Shown here: piece after piece, positions 6,695-17,367 of the stretch | Position numbering within the stretch: position 1 is the first letter of the stretch | How the letters are laid out: each line of letters starts with the position of its first letter | Source of the DNA: Sandaracinaceae bacterium | GTDB taxonomy: Bacteria > Myxococcota_A > Polyangia > Polyangiales > Houyiibacteriaceae | DNA: 64,000 nucleotides | Direction: 5' to 3' | NCBI GenBank assembly: GCA_020633075.1 | Contig: JACKEI010000001.1 | Span: forward strand, 682,001 to 746,000 | Position numbers and translations under genes: made by a program | The notes under the pieces: generated by a model | Seen by the model: only the letters and a program-made list of their open reading frames with translations | What the model was told of the DNA's origin: nothing | Databases searched by the model: none

Positions 6695-9613
6695 ATGAGC
6701 ACGTCCGTCTTGCAGCGCGGTGTCGGCGAGATGCTCGGCGACCGCTATCGCATCGTCTCGGTGATCGGGGAGGGGGGGTTCGGCAGCGTGTACGCCGCCG
6801 ACGATCTCGAGACCGGCCAGCGGGTGGCGGTGAAGTGCTTGCACGCGCACCTGGCGCAGGACCCCGACGTGGTGGTGCGCTTCCGCCGCGAGGCCCGCGC
6901 TGCCACCGAGATCGGGCACCCGGGCATCGTCCACGTGCTGGACTTCGGGGCGCTGAGCGACGGCAGCATCGTGATGGCCATGGAGCTGCTGACGGGGGAA
7001 GACCTCGCCACCAAGCTCGCGCGTGAGGGCGCGCTGCGCGTCAGCGAAGCGTGCCAGCTGGTGTGGCACGTCTGCTCGGCGCTGGGTGCCGCCCACGAGA
7101 AGGGCATCGTCCACCGCGATCTCAAGCCGGACAACATCTTCCTCCCGTCCGGCCCGGACGCGCAGCCCATCAAGCTGCTGGACTTCGGCATCAGCAAGTT
7201 CCAGGTGTCGGCCGAGGGCGCCACCATGATGACCAAGACGGGCACCGCCATGGGCACCCCGTTCTACATGTCGCCGGAGCAGGCTCAGGGAAAGCGCGGC
7301 GTGGACGCGCGCGCGGACATCTACTCGCTCGGCGTGATCCTCTTTCGGCTGCTCACGGATCAGCACCCCTTCGAGGACGACTCCTACCCCATGCTGGTCC
7401 TCAAGATCTGCACCGAGCCACCGCCTCCCGTGCGGAACTACCGCATGGACGTGCCTGCGGAGCTCGACGCGCTGATTACCCGCATGCTGAGCAAGGCCCC
7501 CGAGCAGCGGCCGCCCTCGTGTGCGGCGCTGCAGGAGGCGCTCACGCCCTTCCTCAGCCATGACGCGGCGCCCGTGGTCACGCCTGGCGCGGCGACGCGT
7601 GGCATCACCCCCTCCGCGCTCTCACGGGTCCACAGCCCGCTCGCGATGGCGCAGACGGCCGTCTCTTCCGGTGCGCTGCCCAACCACGAGGCCGAGCTCG
7701 AGCTGGACGCCTCCGAGCGGAGCGTGCTCGGTCGTGGGCCGCGCCCGTGGATGATCGCGCTCGCGGTGTTCGTCTTGGTGGGCGCGGCTGGTGGCGCGTT
7801 GCTGGCGCTGAAGGACCCCGACGAGCCAGACGACCCCGCGGCCACGGTGACCCTGCCGACCCCCACGGAGCCGGACATCGCGCCGCTCAGCACCCCGCCG
7901 CCGACGGCGCTCGGGTGGCGCTTCGAGCATCCTCGGCCGCGCGCCATGCCTTCGTGGAGAGCCGTGGCGGTGGGCGGCGCTGGCCTGGTCGGCGTGGTCG
8001 GCAACCGGGGGCAGGCCGGGCGGTTTGCGAACCAGCGCCTGGTCCGCTGGCCGACCGGGACCCTCGAGGACCTACACGCCATCGCGTGGGCCACGGCGGA
8101 CTCCGCCTGGGTCGTGGGCGACAAGGGGGAGCTGCGGCGCCTGGGTGCAGGCGAGCCCGAGCGCGTCGTGACCAACACGGAGGCCGCGCTGCGCGACGTC
8201 GTGGTGGTGTCGCCCACCGAGGTGGTCGCCGTGGGCGACCAAGGCACCCTCTTGCGCGTCGTGGGTCAGCAGCTGACGTCCGTCGCGACGGGGGTGAGCG
8301 AGACCCTCTTCGGCGTGCACGCGCGCGGCGGCGCCGTCTTTGCGGTGGGGCAGGGCGGCGTCATCCTGCGCGTGGAGGGGGAGCACGTGAGCGTGGAGCG
8401 CCCGCCTGGGAGCAGCACGCTGCGCGCGGTGGGCGGCTGCCCGCAGAGTGACCTCTACGCCGTGGGCGACGACGGACACGTCCTGCTGCGGGACGACACA
8501 GGGGCCTGGCGGCGGGTGCCGGGGACCGGTCGTGAGGGCTTCACGGGCATCACCTGCGACGCGGGCCGCGCTGCGGCGTCGGGCAATCAGGGCAACGTGC
8601 TGCTGCTCGCTGGGGAGCGCTCGGTGCGCCTGGGGTCGGGCACGGACCAGCCCTTCCGGGACATCGCGGGGGCCGACGGCGGCACCACCTGGGTGGTGGG
8701 GGACGCAGGGCGCCTGGCGCTCATCGCGGGAGACCACTTGATCCTCCTCACGGAGGGCACCTCGCGCACGCTGCGGGCGGCCGCCTCTCTAGCGGGCAGG
8801 CTCGTCGTGGTGGGCGAGTGGGGCACCCTCCTGCGTGAGGGCGAGAGTCAGTTCACGCCGGGCACCAGTGGCACGGACGCGGCGCTGGCCGGGCTCGCTA
8901 CCTACCAGGACGACACTCTCGTGGCCGTGGGCGACCAAGGCGTGATGCTGGGCATCACGTGGAGCGCCGTGCGCGAGATCGACAGCCCCACCGAGCAGCC
9001 ACTGCGGGCCGTCGTGGCGAGCGCGGGGTGGCTCACGGCGGTTGGCGCGGCGGGCACCATCGTGCGCGGGCCCCTCGAGGCCTTGCGCGCCGAGACGCTG
9101 CCTTCCGAGCCCACGCTGTGGGGCATCTCTGGCGACGGCGAGACCTCCACCGCGGTGGGCGACGCCGGCACCATCGTGCGGCTCACGCGCCTGACCACAG
9201 CGGTCGTCCCGTGCCCCGAGGCGCGCGGTATGCGCTTTCGTGGGGTCTACCAGGGGCCGACCGACACCTTCGCGGTGGGGGCCGGCGGCGCCATCCTGCG
9301 CCTCACGGGGGACACGTGCGTCGTGGAGCAGGCGCCGCAGCCCGACCGAGCCATGCTCTTCGCGGTGGGGCTGGACGACGAAGGGCGCGTGTTCGCGGCC
9401 GGGGAAGAGGGCGTGGCCTTCGTGCGGAGCCCGGACGGAACCTGGGCGGCCTTGGACCTGGGCGTGGACGTCGGCATCTACGGCATGCTGCGCACGGACC
9501 GCGACGTGTGGTTGCTGGGCGCGAGCGGCGCGATCCTGCGGCACCCCCGCACCGACGACACCAACCGGCCCCCCGCGCCGAGCGGAGGGGCTGGCACGGG
9601 CGTCAGCGGTTGA
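6695..9613 (+). CDS. Membrane Ser/Thr protein kinase with 14-repeat propeller ectodomain
   Basis: A 972-residue receptor-like Hanks-type kinase. The kinase domain spans residues 18-290, with Gly-rich loop I-G-E-G-G-F-G-S-V-Y (24-33), Lys47, Glu66, catalytic H-R-D-L-K-P-D-N (Asp142), DFG (Asp163) and G-T-P-F-Y-M-S-P-E. All key residues are present, so it should be active. One transmembrane helix follows a linker, near residues 350-371. The remaining 600 residues are 14 copies of a roughly 40-residue unit ending in A-V-G-D-x-G-x-L-L-R or close variants, as in YCF48/BNR-like beta-propellers. An external propeller probably senses a ligand and signals inward. A GAGAGAG stretch precedes the ATG. 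The 3' end overlaps the convergent TPR gene by 11 bp. Confidence 0.93.
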   Translation: MSTSVLQRGVGEMLGDRYRIVSVIGEGGFGSVYAADDLETGQRVAVKCLHAHLAQDPDVVVRFRREARAATEIGHPGIVHVLDFGALSDGSIVMAMELLTGEDLATKLAREGALRVSEACQLVWHVCSALGAAHEKGIVHRDLKPDNIFLPSGPDAQPIKLLDFGISKFQVSAEGATMMTKTGTAMGTPFYMSPEQAQGKRGVDARADIYSLGVILFRLLTDQHPFEDDSYPMLVLKICTEPPPPVRNYRMDVPAELDALITRMLSKAPEQRPPSCAALQEALTPFLSHDAAPVVTPGAATRGITPSALSRVHSPLAMAQTAVSSGALPNHEAELELDASERSVLGRGPRPWMIALAVFVLVGAAGGALLALKDPDEPDDPAATVTLPTPTEPDIAPLSTPPPTALGWRFEHPRPRAMPSWRAVAVGGAGLVGVVGNRGQAGRFANQRLVRWPTGTLEDLHAIAWATADSAWVVGDKGELRRLGAGEPERVVTNTEAALRDVVVVSPTEVVAVGDQGTLLRVVGQQLTSVATGVSETLFGVHARGGAVFAVGQGGVILRVEGEHVSVERPPGSSTLRAVGGCPQSDLYAVGDDGHVLLRDDTGAWRRVPGTGREGFTGITCDAGRAAASGNQGNVLLLAGERSVRLGSGTDQPFRDIAGADGGTTWVVGDAGRLALIAGDHLILLTEGTSRTLRAAASLAGRLVVVGEWGTLLREGESQFTPGTSGTDAALAGLATYQDDTLVAVGDQGVMLGITWSAVREIDSPTEQPLRAVVASAGWLTAVGAAGTIVRGPLEALRAETLPSEPTLWGISGDGETSTAVGDAGTIVRLTRLTTAVVPCPEARGMRFRGVYQGPTDTFAVGAGGAILRLTGDTCVVEQAPQPDRAMLFAVGLDDEGRVFAAGEEGVAFVRSPDGTWAALDLGVDVGIYGMLRTDRDVWLLGASGAILRHPRTDDTNRPPAPSGGAGTGVSG

Positions 9614-10484
9614 CGCGCTGGAGCGCGCTCGTGGCGCGCTGCGTGTTGGTCGGGTCGCTGCTGCCGATGGCCGCGATGTAGCGCTGGTACCAGTGCGCCG
9701 CGTCCGAGTTGCGCCCCAGCTGCTCGTAGCAGGCCGCCAGGTCGAACATCGCGTCCACGTACGCGGGGTGCAGCTCGATGGCTCGCAGGTACTGCGGCAC
9801 GGCCTCGTCGAAGCGCTCCAGCGAGCGCAGCGCGACCGCGAGGTTGAGGACCATGGCGTGGTCGTTGGGCTGGTCGATCAGCGCGCGCCGGAAGAGGTCG
9901 GCCGCCTCCTGGTAGCGCCCCGCGTTGCGCAGGACCACGCCCAGGTTGTTCAGCAGGCTCGAGTCGTTGGGAGCGTGCGACAGCCCCGACTGGTAGGCCG
10001 CGATGGCCTCGTCGGTGCGGTCGAGGCGCCGCAGCGCGACCCCCAGGTTGCCCCAGCTGGACGTGTCGTCGGGGCGGAGCTCCACCGCGCGCCGCAGCGA
10101 CGGGACGGCCTCCTCGAAGCGCCGCAAGCGTAGCAGCGTGGCGCCCACCATGGCGTGGCCGTCCGCGTGCTGGGGCTGCAGCTCGGCCACGCGGCGGTAG
10201 GCCGCGAGGGCCTCGTCCAGCCGGTCCAGCTGGCGCAGGATGGAGCCGCGGGTGAGGTGCGCGGCGGCCAGCGCGGGCTCGAGCGCCAGCGCGGCGTCCA
10301 CCTCGGCCAGCGCTTCGTTCCAGCGCCCCGCTTGCTTGTGAGCCACGGCGGCCCGGTAGTGCGCTTGCGCCGGCGTGATCTGCTGGGCGTGGCCGACGGG
10401 CTGGCTTGCGAAGGACGCGGGCGCGAACCCGAGGCCCAGCGCGAGCAAGAGGGAGGGCAGGCGGGCGGATGAGGGCAGACGCAT
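9603..10484 (-). CDS. Exported TPR-repeat protein
   Basis: A 293-residue protein with a signal peptide (L-L-L-A-L-G-L-G-F-A-P-A-S-F-A-S) followed by about seven tetratricopeptide repeats of 34 residues. Canonical repeat cores include A-H-L-T-R-G-S-I-L-R-Q-L-D-R and W-G-N-L-G-V-A-L-R-R-L-D-R. TPRs form a superhelix that mediates protein-protein contact; the partner is unknown. The ATG at 10484 starts the signal peptide and is preferred over the upstream extension. It converges with and slightly overlaps the kinase gene. It could scaffold envelope complexes, perhaps with the neighbouring kinase ectodomain, but this is only inference from position. Confidence 0.85.
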   Translation of the reverse strand: MRLPSSARLPSLLLALGLGFAPASFASQPVGHAQQITPAQAHYRAAVAHKQAGRWNEALAEVDAALALEPALAAAHLTRGSILRQLDRLDEALAAYRRVAELQPQHADGHAMVGATLLRLRRFEEAVPSLRRAVELRPDDTSSWGNLGVALRRLDRTDEAIAAYQSGLSHAPNDSSLLNNLGVVLRNAGRYQEAADLFRRALIDQPNDHAMVLNLAVALRSLERFDEAVPQYLRAIELHPAYVDAMFDLAACYEQLGRNSDAAHWYQRYIAAIGSSDPTNTQRATSALQRVNR

Positions 10485-10609
10485 GACACGACTATAGCGG
10501 CCCAAGGAGCGCTGCGGGAGGCCTGATTCCCGGCGTCTCCCCACGCATGCGGGCGGCGCGTCGCGGGGCGGGTTGCGCGGGGGCGCTCTCGTCTGCGACC
10601 TTCCCGCGC

Positions 10610-12423
<1,814 letters not shown>

Positions 12424-12427
<4 letters not shown>

Positions 12428-13287
12428 GCCGGCCGCCGGGTGTCCTCCTGCCGGTGCTTCAAGAGCTGGACTGGAGCGGTCAGAGCCTGGCCGTGGTGCG
12501 CCCGCTGGCGACCTTCGAGGCGGAGCGCATGCCCTGGGTCTCGTACGCCTATACCGGGCACCAGCGGCGCTACACGGTGACCCCGACCGCCCTCGAAGAG
12601 GAGGGGCGCTCGCAAGAGGCGCTCGAGTGGGAGGCGCTGGCGCAGCTGCGGCGGCGGCCGCTCAGCTGGGAGGTGAAGGCCAGGCGCGCCGACGGCTGGC
12701 CGCACGCCCTGACCTTGGTGGACGAGTTCGCGTCTTCTGCCGTGCTCTCGCCCGAGCGCCTGCGTGAAGCGCACGAGCGCCTGACGAGCGACCGCGCGTG
12801 GCTGGCCATCCCCACGCAGGGCGTGCTGGTGCTGCGCGCCCGGGACGCGGACGAGGAGCAGGCGCTGCGCGACGCTCGTGAGCTCGAGGCCTGGGCGCGT
12901 GACGCGTTCAGCCGCGCGCTCGACACCCGCGTGACCCCGACGCTCTTTGCCGTGGAACAAGGCGTGCTCACCGGGGCGCTCGAGCCCGCCGCGACGGACA
13001 GCGACGGCCCGCGCCTCCTGCCCGAGGGCTACGAGCCCGAGGAAGAGCGCATGACCTTCCGCTACGTCGGCGAGGGCCGTGAGCTGCGCGGCTCCGACCT
13101 CGCCACGGCCGTCGAGATCGAGCGTCGCGGACGGCTCGCGCCCGGGCAGCCCGTCGACGAGGTGTGGGTGCTCTTCGACTCGGAGAGCGACGCGGCCGTG
13201 TTCGCGCCGCGCGTGCGTGAGCTCCAGCTGGTGCCCGCGGTCGAGCGTGACGGCCGGCGCAGCGAGTGGGAGCCAGAGCATGAGTGA
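12424..13287 (+). CDS. DUF1444-like conserved protein, unknown function
   Basis: A 287-residue soluble protein. The central region (residues about 95-180) has the layout of DUF1444/YtpQ-type proteins: a long helix, then W-L-A-I-P-T-Q-G-V-L-V-L-R, then an acidic helix E-E-Q-A-L-R-D-A-R-E-L and a strand F-A-V-E-Q-G-V-L. No catalytic motif is visible. It starts in an ATGA overlap with the acyl-CoA dehydrogenase gene and ends 8 bp inside the HAD phosphatase gene, so the three are translated together. The family suggestion is tentative; the coding call is strong because of codon structure and overlaps. Confidence 0.72.
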
Positions 13288-14014
13288 GCCCGCGCGCGAC
13301 GCGCAGCCCACCGTGCTGCTCTTCGACATCGACGGCACGCTGCTGAAGACCGGTGGCGCTGGACGCAGGAGCATGCGCCGCGCGTTCGTGGAGGTCTGCG
13401 GACGCGAAGACGCGCTCGACGGAATGGACTTCCGCGGCATGACCGACCCCCTGATCTTCGAGGGCGGGCTCGCCCGCATTGGCGTCCCGGTCAGCGAGAG
13501 CCTGGTGTGCGCGCTGGCGGAGGCCTACCTCGCGAGCCTCGCGCGTGAGGTGCCCGCGTCGCCCAACTATCAAGTCATGCCGGGCGTTCGGGCGCTGCTC
13601 ACGGCGCTCTCCGAGCACAGCCACGTCGCCCTGGGCATCGGCACCGGCAACAGTGAAGCCGGCGCCCGCACCAAGCTGACGCACGGAGACCTGTGGCGGC
13701 ACTTCCGCTTCGGTGGCTACGGCGACGACGGCTGGGACCGCGTGGAGCTCGTGCGCGCGGGCGCGACCCGAGGCGCCGAAGCTCTCGGGCTGCCGCTCGC
13801 GCGCTGTCGTGTCGTGGTCATCGGCGACACGCCGGAGGACGCGCGCGCCGCGCTGGGGATCGGCGCGACCTGCCTGGCCGTTCTGACGGGCGGGTACAGC
13901 GATGCCCAGCTGGCCGCGGCGGGCTCCACCTGGGTGGTGCCGGACCTCACCCACAGCGCCGTGCTCCCCCGCCTGCTCGGCCACGAGGAGCACGCTGCGC
14001 GCTACTCGCTGTAG
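13280..14014 (+). CDS. HAD-superfamily phosphatase (phosphoglycolate-phosphatase-like)
   Basis: A 244-residue hydrolase. Motif I is F-D-I-D-G-T-L-L-K-T with nucleophile and acid Asp near residues 16 and 18; motif II is G-I-G-T-G-N; motif IV is V-I-G-D-T-P-E-D-A. A cap domain lies between motifs I and II, as in the phosphoglycolate phosphatase/beta-phosphoglucomutase group. It would dephosphorylate a small metabolite; which one is unknown. The ATG at 13280 lies inside the previous gene (8-bp overlap), and the gene converges with the metallophosphoesterase gene with a 13-bp overlap of 3' ends. Confidence 0.9.
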   Translation: MSEPARDAQPTVLLFDIDGTLLKTGGAGRRSMRRAFVEVCGREDALDGMDFRGMTDPLIFEGGLARIGVPVSESLVCALAEAYLASLAREVPASPNYQVMPGVRALLTALSEHSHVALGIGTGNSEAGARTKLTHGDLWRHFRFGGYGDDGWDRVELVRAGATRGAEALGLPLARCRVVVIGDTPEDARAALGIGATCLAVLTGGYSDAQLAAAGSTWVVPDLTHSAVLPRLLGHEEHAARYSL

Positions 14015-15108
14015 GGCACGGCTTCGCAGGGCAGCTGCCGGCCGATCCAGCGCATCAAGGACGTGCGGGGCTTGCCCGAGTCTTCGTACTCGATGACGGC
14101 GTACGTGAGCCCGCTGGCTTGGCCCAGGTGCTTGAGATCCAGGTTGATCATCTTCACCCAGGTGCCCGTGTTGACCAGGATCTTGCCGTCCTTGTACTGC
14201 TTGTAGCGCGGGTTGTGGCTGTGCCCGACGATCAGCGTGTGTACGCCCCGCACCTTGCGGAGCGCGCGCTCGGCGTGCGCCAGGTAGCCGCCCCCCAGCT
14301 CCAACAGGTCTTCGCGCACCATGCTGGGCAGCTTCCGGATGCGGTCGGTCCACGCCGACAGCGCGAACACACGGTGCCGCAGGAAGTAGACCGTGGAGCG
14401 CCAGAAGAACAAGAGCGCGATGCGCGGGTCGAACACGAGTGAACCCAAGATGAAGCGGGACAGGGGCTGGATGCGGTCGATGTGGCTGCGGCGTTCCTTG
14501 AGCGGGTTGAGCACCTCCAGGATCCACAGCGTGCCCCACGGCAAGAAGAGCACCTCGGACCCGTCCCGCCGCTTGCGGGTCATGTTGCCGTAGTCCACGC
14601 GGTGGATGCGCTCGAACTGGTGTCCGTGCCGCACCTGGATGCCTTCGGGCAGGTAGTAGGTGTCCGAGCCGGTGATGAAGCGCACCCGTTGGGAAGCCTC
14701 GCCAGGGGCCACGTAGCGCAGGAACAGCTCCTGCGCGCCGGGGAACCACATCTCGAGGTCGTGGTTGCCGGGCAGGTAGGTCACGCGGTTCTCGGGGTTC
14801 TCGAGGAAGCGCTTGAGCGCGTGCACGAAGCGCGGGTGTCCCTCCAGGCAGGGGCGCAGCTTCTCCACCGCCACGTGCTCCGTGATCTCGAGCGGCCACT
14901 CCCCGTCGATCTTGATCTTGAGCAGGTCGAAGATGTCGCCATTCAGGATCAGCTCGATGCCCCCCGTCTGGCCGTGCTCGCGGTCGTAGTGCTCCAACAG
15001 CTCGGCGAAGCGCTCGTCGTGGAAGAAGTCCTCCATGGGGTTCGCCTCGCCGATCTTGCGACCGTTGGCGAGGTGGAGATCACTGAGGACGAGTCGCGTG
15101 AGCGTCAT
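14002..15108 (-). CDS. Calcineurin-like metallophosphoesterase (LpxH-like group)
   Basis: A 368-residue enzyme with a full set of metallophosphatase motifs: L-S-D-L-H-L at residues 8-13, N-G-D-I-F-D, P-G-N-H-D-L, R-H-G-H-Q-F and V-G-H-S-H-N. These residues hold a two-metal centre. The layout resembles UDP-2,3-diacylglucosamine hydrolase-type proteins, but it is over 100 residues longer than typical LpxH, with a middle segment carrying an aromatic hydrophobic stretch (I-A-L-L-F-F-W-R) that could touch the membrane. The start at ATG 15108 places motif I at the N-terminus. It is divergent from the IPT/TIG lipoprotein gene, with 102 bp between the starts. Confidence 0.85.
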   Translation of the reverse strand: MTLTRLVLSDLHLANGRKIGEANPMEDFFHDERFAELLEHYDREHGQTGGIELILNGDIFDLLKIKIDGEWPLEITEHVAVEKLRPCLEGHPRFVHALKRFLENPENRVTYLPGNHDLEMWFPGAQELFLRYVAPGEASQRVRFITGSDTYYLPEGIQVRHGHQFERIHRVDYGNMTRKRRDGSEVLFLPWGTLWILEVLNPLKERRSHIDRIQPLSRFILGSLVFDPRIALLFFWRSTVYFLRHRVFALSAWTDRIRKLPSMVREDLLELGGGYLAHAERALRKVRGVHTLIVGHSHNPRYKQYKDGKILVNTGTWVKMINLDLKHLGQASGLTYAVIEYEDSGKPRTSLMRWIGRQLPCEAVPYSE

Positions 15109-15210
15109 CTTGGGGACGAACGAAGAGGGTGTGCGGGGGGCGCGGCGCCTACCGGCGCCCAGCGCTCGGCGTTGAAGTGCGTTGCCGGGCACGTCACACT
15201 GAGCCAGAGC

Positions 15211-17367
15211 ATGCGCGCCCACCCCACCATAGTCCACGCTGCGTCGTCGGCCCAGCGTTGCGAACGTGGCGGCGCAGCGAGGGCGGTGCGCGCCGTGATG
15301 CTCGCCTGGGTGGCCGTCGCGGTCTGCGCAGCAGGGTGCCGCCCCACGCTCGAGGACCCCCCGCCGCTGGGCAATCCGAGCCCGCGCGACGCAGGCCCGC
15401 CGGACTTCGGGGGCTTCCCGGACGTGGGTCCGCTCGGGGTCCTCCTGGACCGGGTGGAGCCCGGGCACGGTCCCTTCTCCGGCGACCAGACGGTCACGCT
15501 GCGCGGGGTGGGCTTTCTCCCCACCAGCGAGGTCACTTTCGCCGGGGTCGTCTTGCCCGCGAACGACGTGCGCTACGTGGACGCCAACCGCATCGTGGTG
15601 CTGACGCCGGCGTCCACCCCCGGGCCGGCCGATGTGTCCGTGAGGTCGGGCGAGCGCGTCTCCACGCTGACGGGCGGCTATGTCTACGACACGCTCGCGC
15701 TCGAGCCCACGCGCGGCAGCGTCGCTGGGGGCACTCGCGTGGAGGTCACCGGGCTCGGCGCCGCGTTCTCGCTCGCCGACGTGGTGCGCGTGGACGGCGC
15801 GCCCTGCGCGTCCATCGAGGTGCCGTCTCCCAGTCGCCTGGTGTGCGTCACGCCTGCGCACGCGGTGGGCACCGTAGACGTGAGCTACACGCCCGAGGGC
15901 GGCGACACCGTCACGCTCACGGACGCCTTCACGTACTTCGACGCGTCCGATCCCATCGCGGGCGGGCTCGGCGGAGGTGCCATCCAGGGCAGCGTCAACG
16001 TCACCGTGATCAGCAACTTCACGGGTGGCCCACTGCCGGACGCGTTCGTCATGCTGGGCAACGGGCTGCCGGCGCTCGCCAGCGGGCGCACGGGGGTCAC
16101 GGGGCAGGTCACGCTCAGCGCGGACGGTCTCGCAGGCCCCACCACGCTCACGGTCGCCGCCTACTGCCACGAGAAGACCACCATCGTGGACTTCGACGCG
16201 GCGAGCGTGACGGTCTTCCTGTCCCCGTGGCTGGACGTCGGCTGCGTGGAGATCGACCTGGGCGAGATGCAGACAGGCTTCCCGCGCGTGGGCGTTGCGC
16301 GCAACGGCGCCTTCATCAGCGGGGAGCTGCGCTTCCCGGGGCCCAACGAGAACGCGCCCAACGGCTGGGACAGCCTGCCCACGCCCGGCCCGAACGAGGT
16401 GCGCGTCGCCTACGTGCAGACCACCACGGCGTGCGCCACCTGCCGCAACTCCGCGCCCGGCGGGCCGGCGGGCACGAACGACCGCATCACGGAGGACATG
16501 CGCGGTGCGCGCGGCAACCCCTTCCGCATCGCCTCGCGCTCGTCGGCCCTCGCGGTGTTCGCGGTCGCGGGCATCGAGAACGTGCAGACGGCGCAGTTCA
16601 CCCCGTACGTCATGGGCATCCGCCGCGGCGTCCTGCTGGGCCCCGAGCAAGAGCTGCAGGGCGTGGAGCTGGCCATGAACATCCCCCTCGACCAGCCGCT
16701 GGACGTCCAGCTGGGCGGGCTGCCCGCGCCCAGCTCACGGGGGCCGGACCGCTTCCAGGTCCGCGCCACGCTGGACCTGGGCGGGGAGGGCTTCCTGCGC
16801 CCCTTCGCGCGCAACACCGCGCTGGACGAGGTCGTGCGCCTGAGCAGCGAGGGCGTCATCAGGCTCGTGGCGCAGCCGCCGCTCACGGGCCCGCTCGCCG
16901 ACGGCCGCTACTTCGTCGACGCCGCCTGGGTCACGGGCGCCGCGCTGGGCGACCCGTCCACGCACGTGGTGCGCTCGGGCGTCCGCCCTCTCGGAGGCAC
17001 AGTCTTGCTCACCGGCTTCGTGGGGCTGCCGGAGGTCACGGCGCCACGCTACGGGCAGCTGCTGCCGGCGGATCGCGTGCTGCGCTGGGACGTGACCGGG
17101 CCGGAGCCGGACGTCTGGATGATCTTCGTCGAAGGGGGGGACGGCAACGCGCAGTGGCGCTACTTCGTGCGCGGTGACGCGCGCCAAGCGCCCATGCCGG
17201 ACCTCTCCGCGGAAGACGAGATCCGCGACGTCAGCGAGGGGACGCTGCGCATCACCCTCTACGGCATCAACGTCGCCGACTTCGACTTCGACACCTTCAC
17301 GTACTCGTCGCTCTCGTCGCGGCGCTGGACGGCGTGGTCCGTGGACACCATCGTGGCGCTCCGATGA
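15211..17367 (+). CDS. IPT/TIG-domain lipoprotein
   Basis: A protein of up to 718 residues. It has a hydrophobic N-terminal segment ending C-A-A-G-C and then a Pro/Gly/Asp-rich linker, as in a surface lipoprotein. Two IPT/TIG immunoglobulin-like domains follow (V-E-P-G-H-G-P-F-S-G-D-Q-T-V-T-L-R-G then L-E-P-T-R-G-S-V-A-G-G-T), next a carboxypeptidase-regulatory-like segment (G-G-P-L-P-D-A-F-V-M-L) and a C-terminal region with a C-A-T-C motif. It should sit outside or in the periplasm. The start is uncertain: ATG 15211 gives a long N-region, ATG 15298 a short one. It heads a four-gene cluster; its TGA overlaps the next ATG. Confidence 0.8.
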   Translation: MRAHPTIVHAASSAQRCERGGAARAVRAVMLAWVAVAVCAAGCRPTLEDPPPLGNPSPRDAGPPDFGGFPDVGPLGVLLDRVEPGHGPFSGDQTVTLRGVGFLPTSEVTFAGVVLPANDVRYVDANRIVVLTPASTPGPADVSVRSGERVSTLTGGYVYDTLALEPTRGSVAGGTRVEVTGLGAAFSLADVVRVDGAPCASIEVPSPSRLVCVTPAHAVGTVDVSYTPEGGDTVTLTDAFTYFDASDPIAGGLGGGAIQGSVNVTVISNFTGGPLPDAFVMLGNGLPALASGRTGVTGQVTLSADGLAGPTTLTVAAYCHEKTTIVDFDAASVTVFLSPWLDVGCVEIDLGEMQTGFPRVGVARNGAFISGELRFPGPNENAPNGWDSLPTPGPNEVRVAYVQTTTACATCRNSAPGGPAGTNDRITEDMRGARGNPFRIASRSSALAVFAVAGIENVQTAQFTPYVMGIRRGVLLGPEQELQGVELAMNIPLDQPLDVQLGGLPAPSSRGPDRFQVRATLDLGGEGFLRPFARNTALDEVVRLSSEGVIRLVAQPPLTGPLADGRYFVDAAWVTGAALGDPSTHVVRSGVRPLGGTVLLTGFVGLPEVTAPRYGQLLPADRVLRWDVTGPEPDVWMIFVEGGDGNAQWRYFVRGDARQAPMPDLSAEDEIRDVSEGTLRITLYGINVADFDFDTFTYSSLSSRRWTAWSVDTIVALR

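Noticed and set aside
15109..15210. GGCGCC repeat pair in the gap between the metallophosphoesterase and IPT/TIG genes
   Set aside because: Short palindromic GC hexamers are expected by chance at this base composition.
14002..16650. Single 882-codon minus-strand frame covering the metallophosphoesterase and beyond
   Set aside because: Only the part from ATG 15108 is a real protein; the upstream half is antisense to the IPT/TIG lipoprotein gene.
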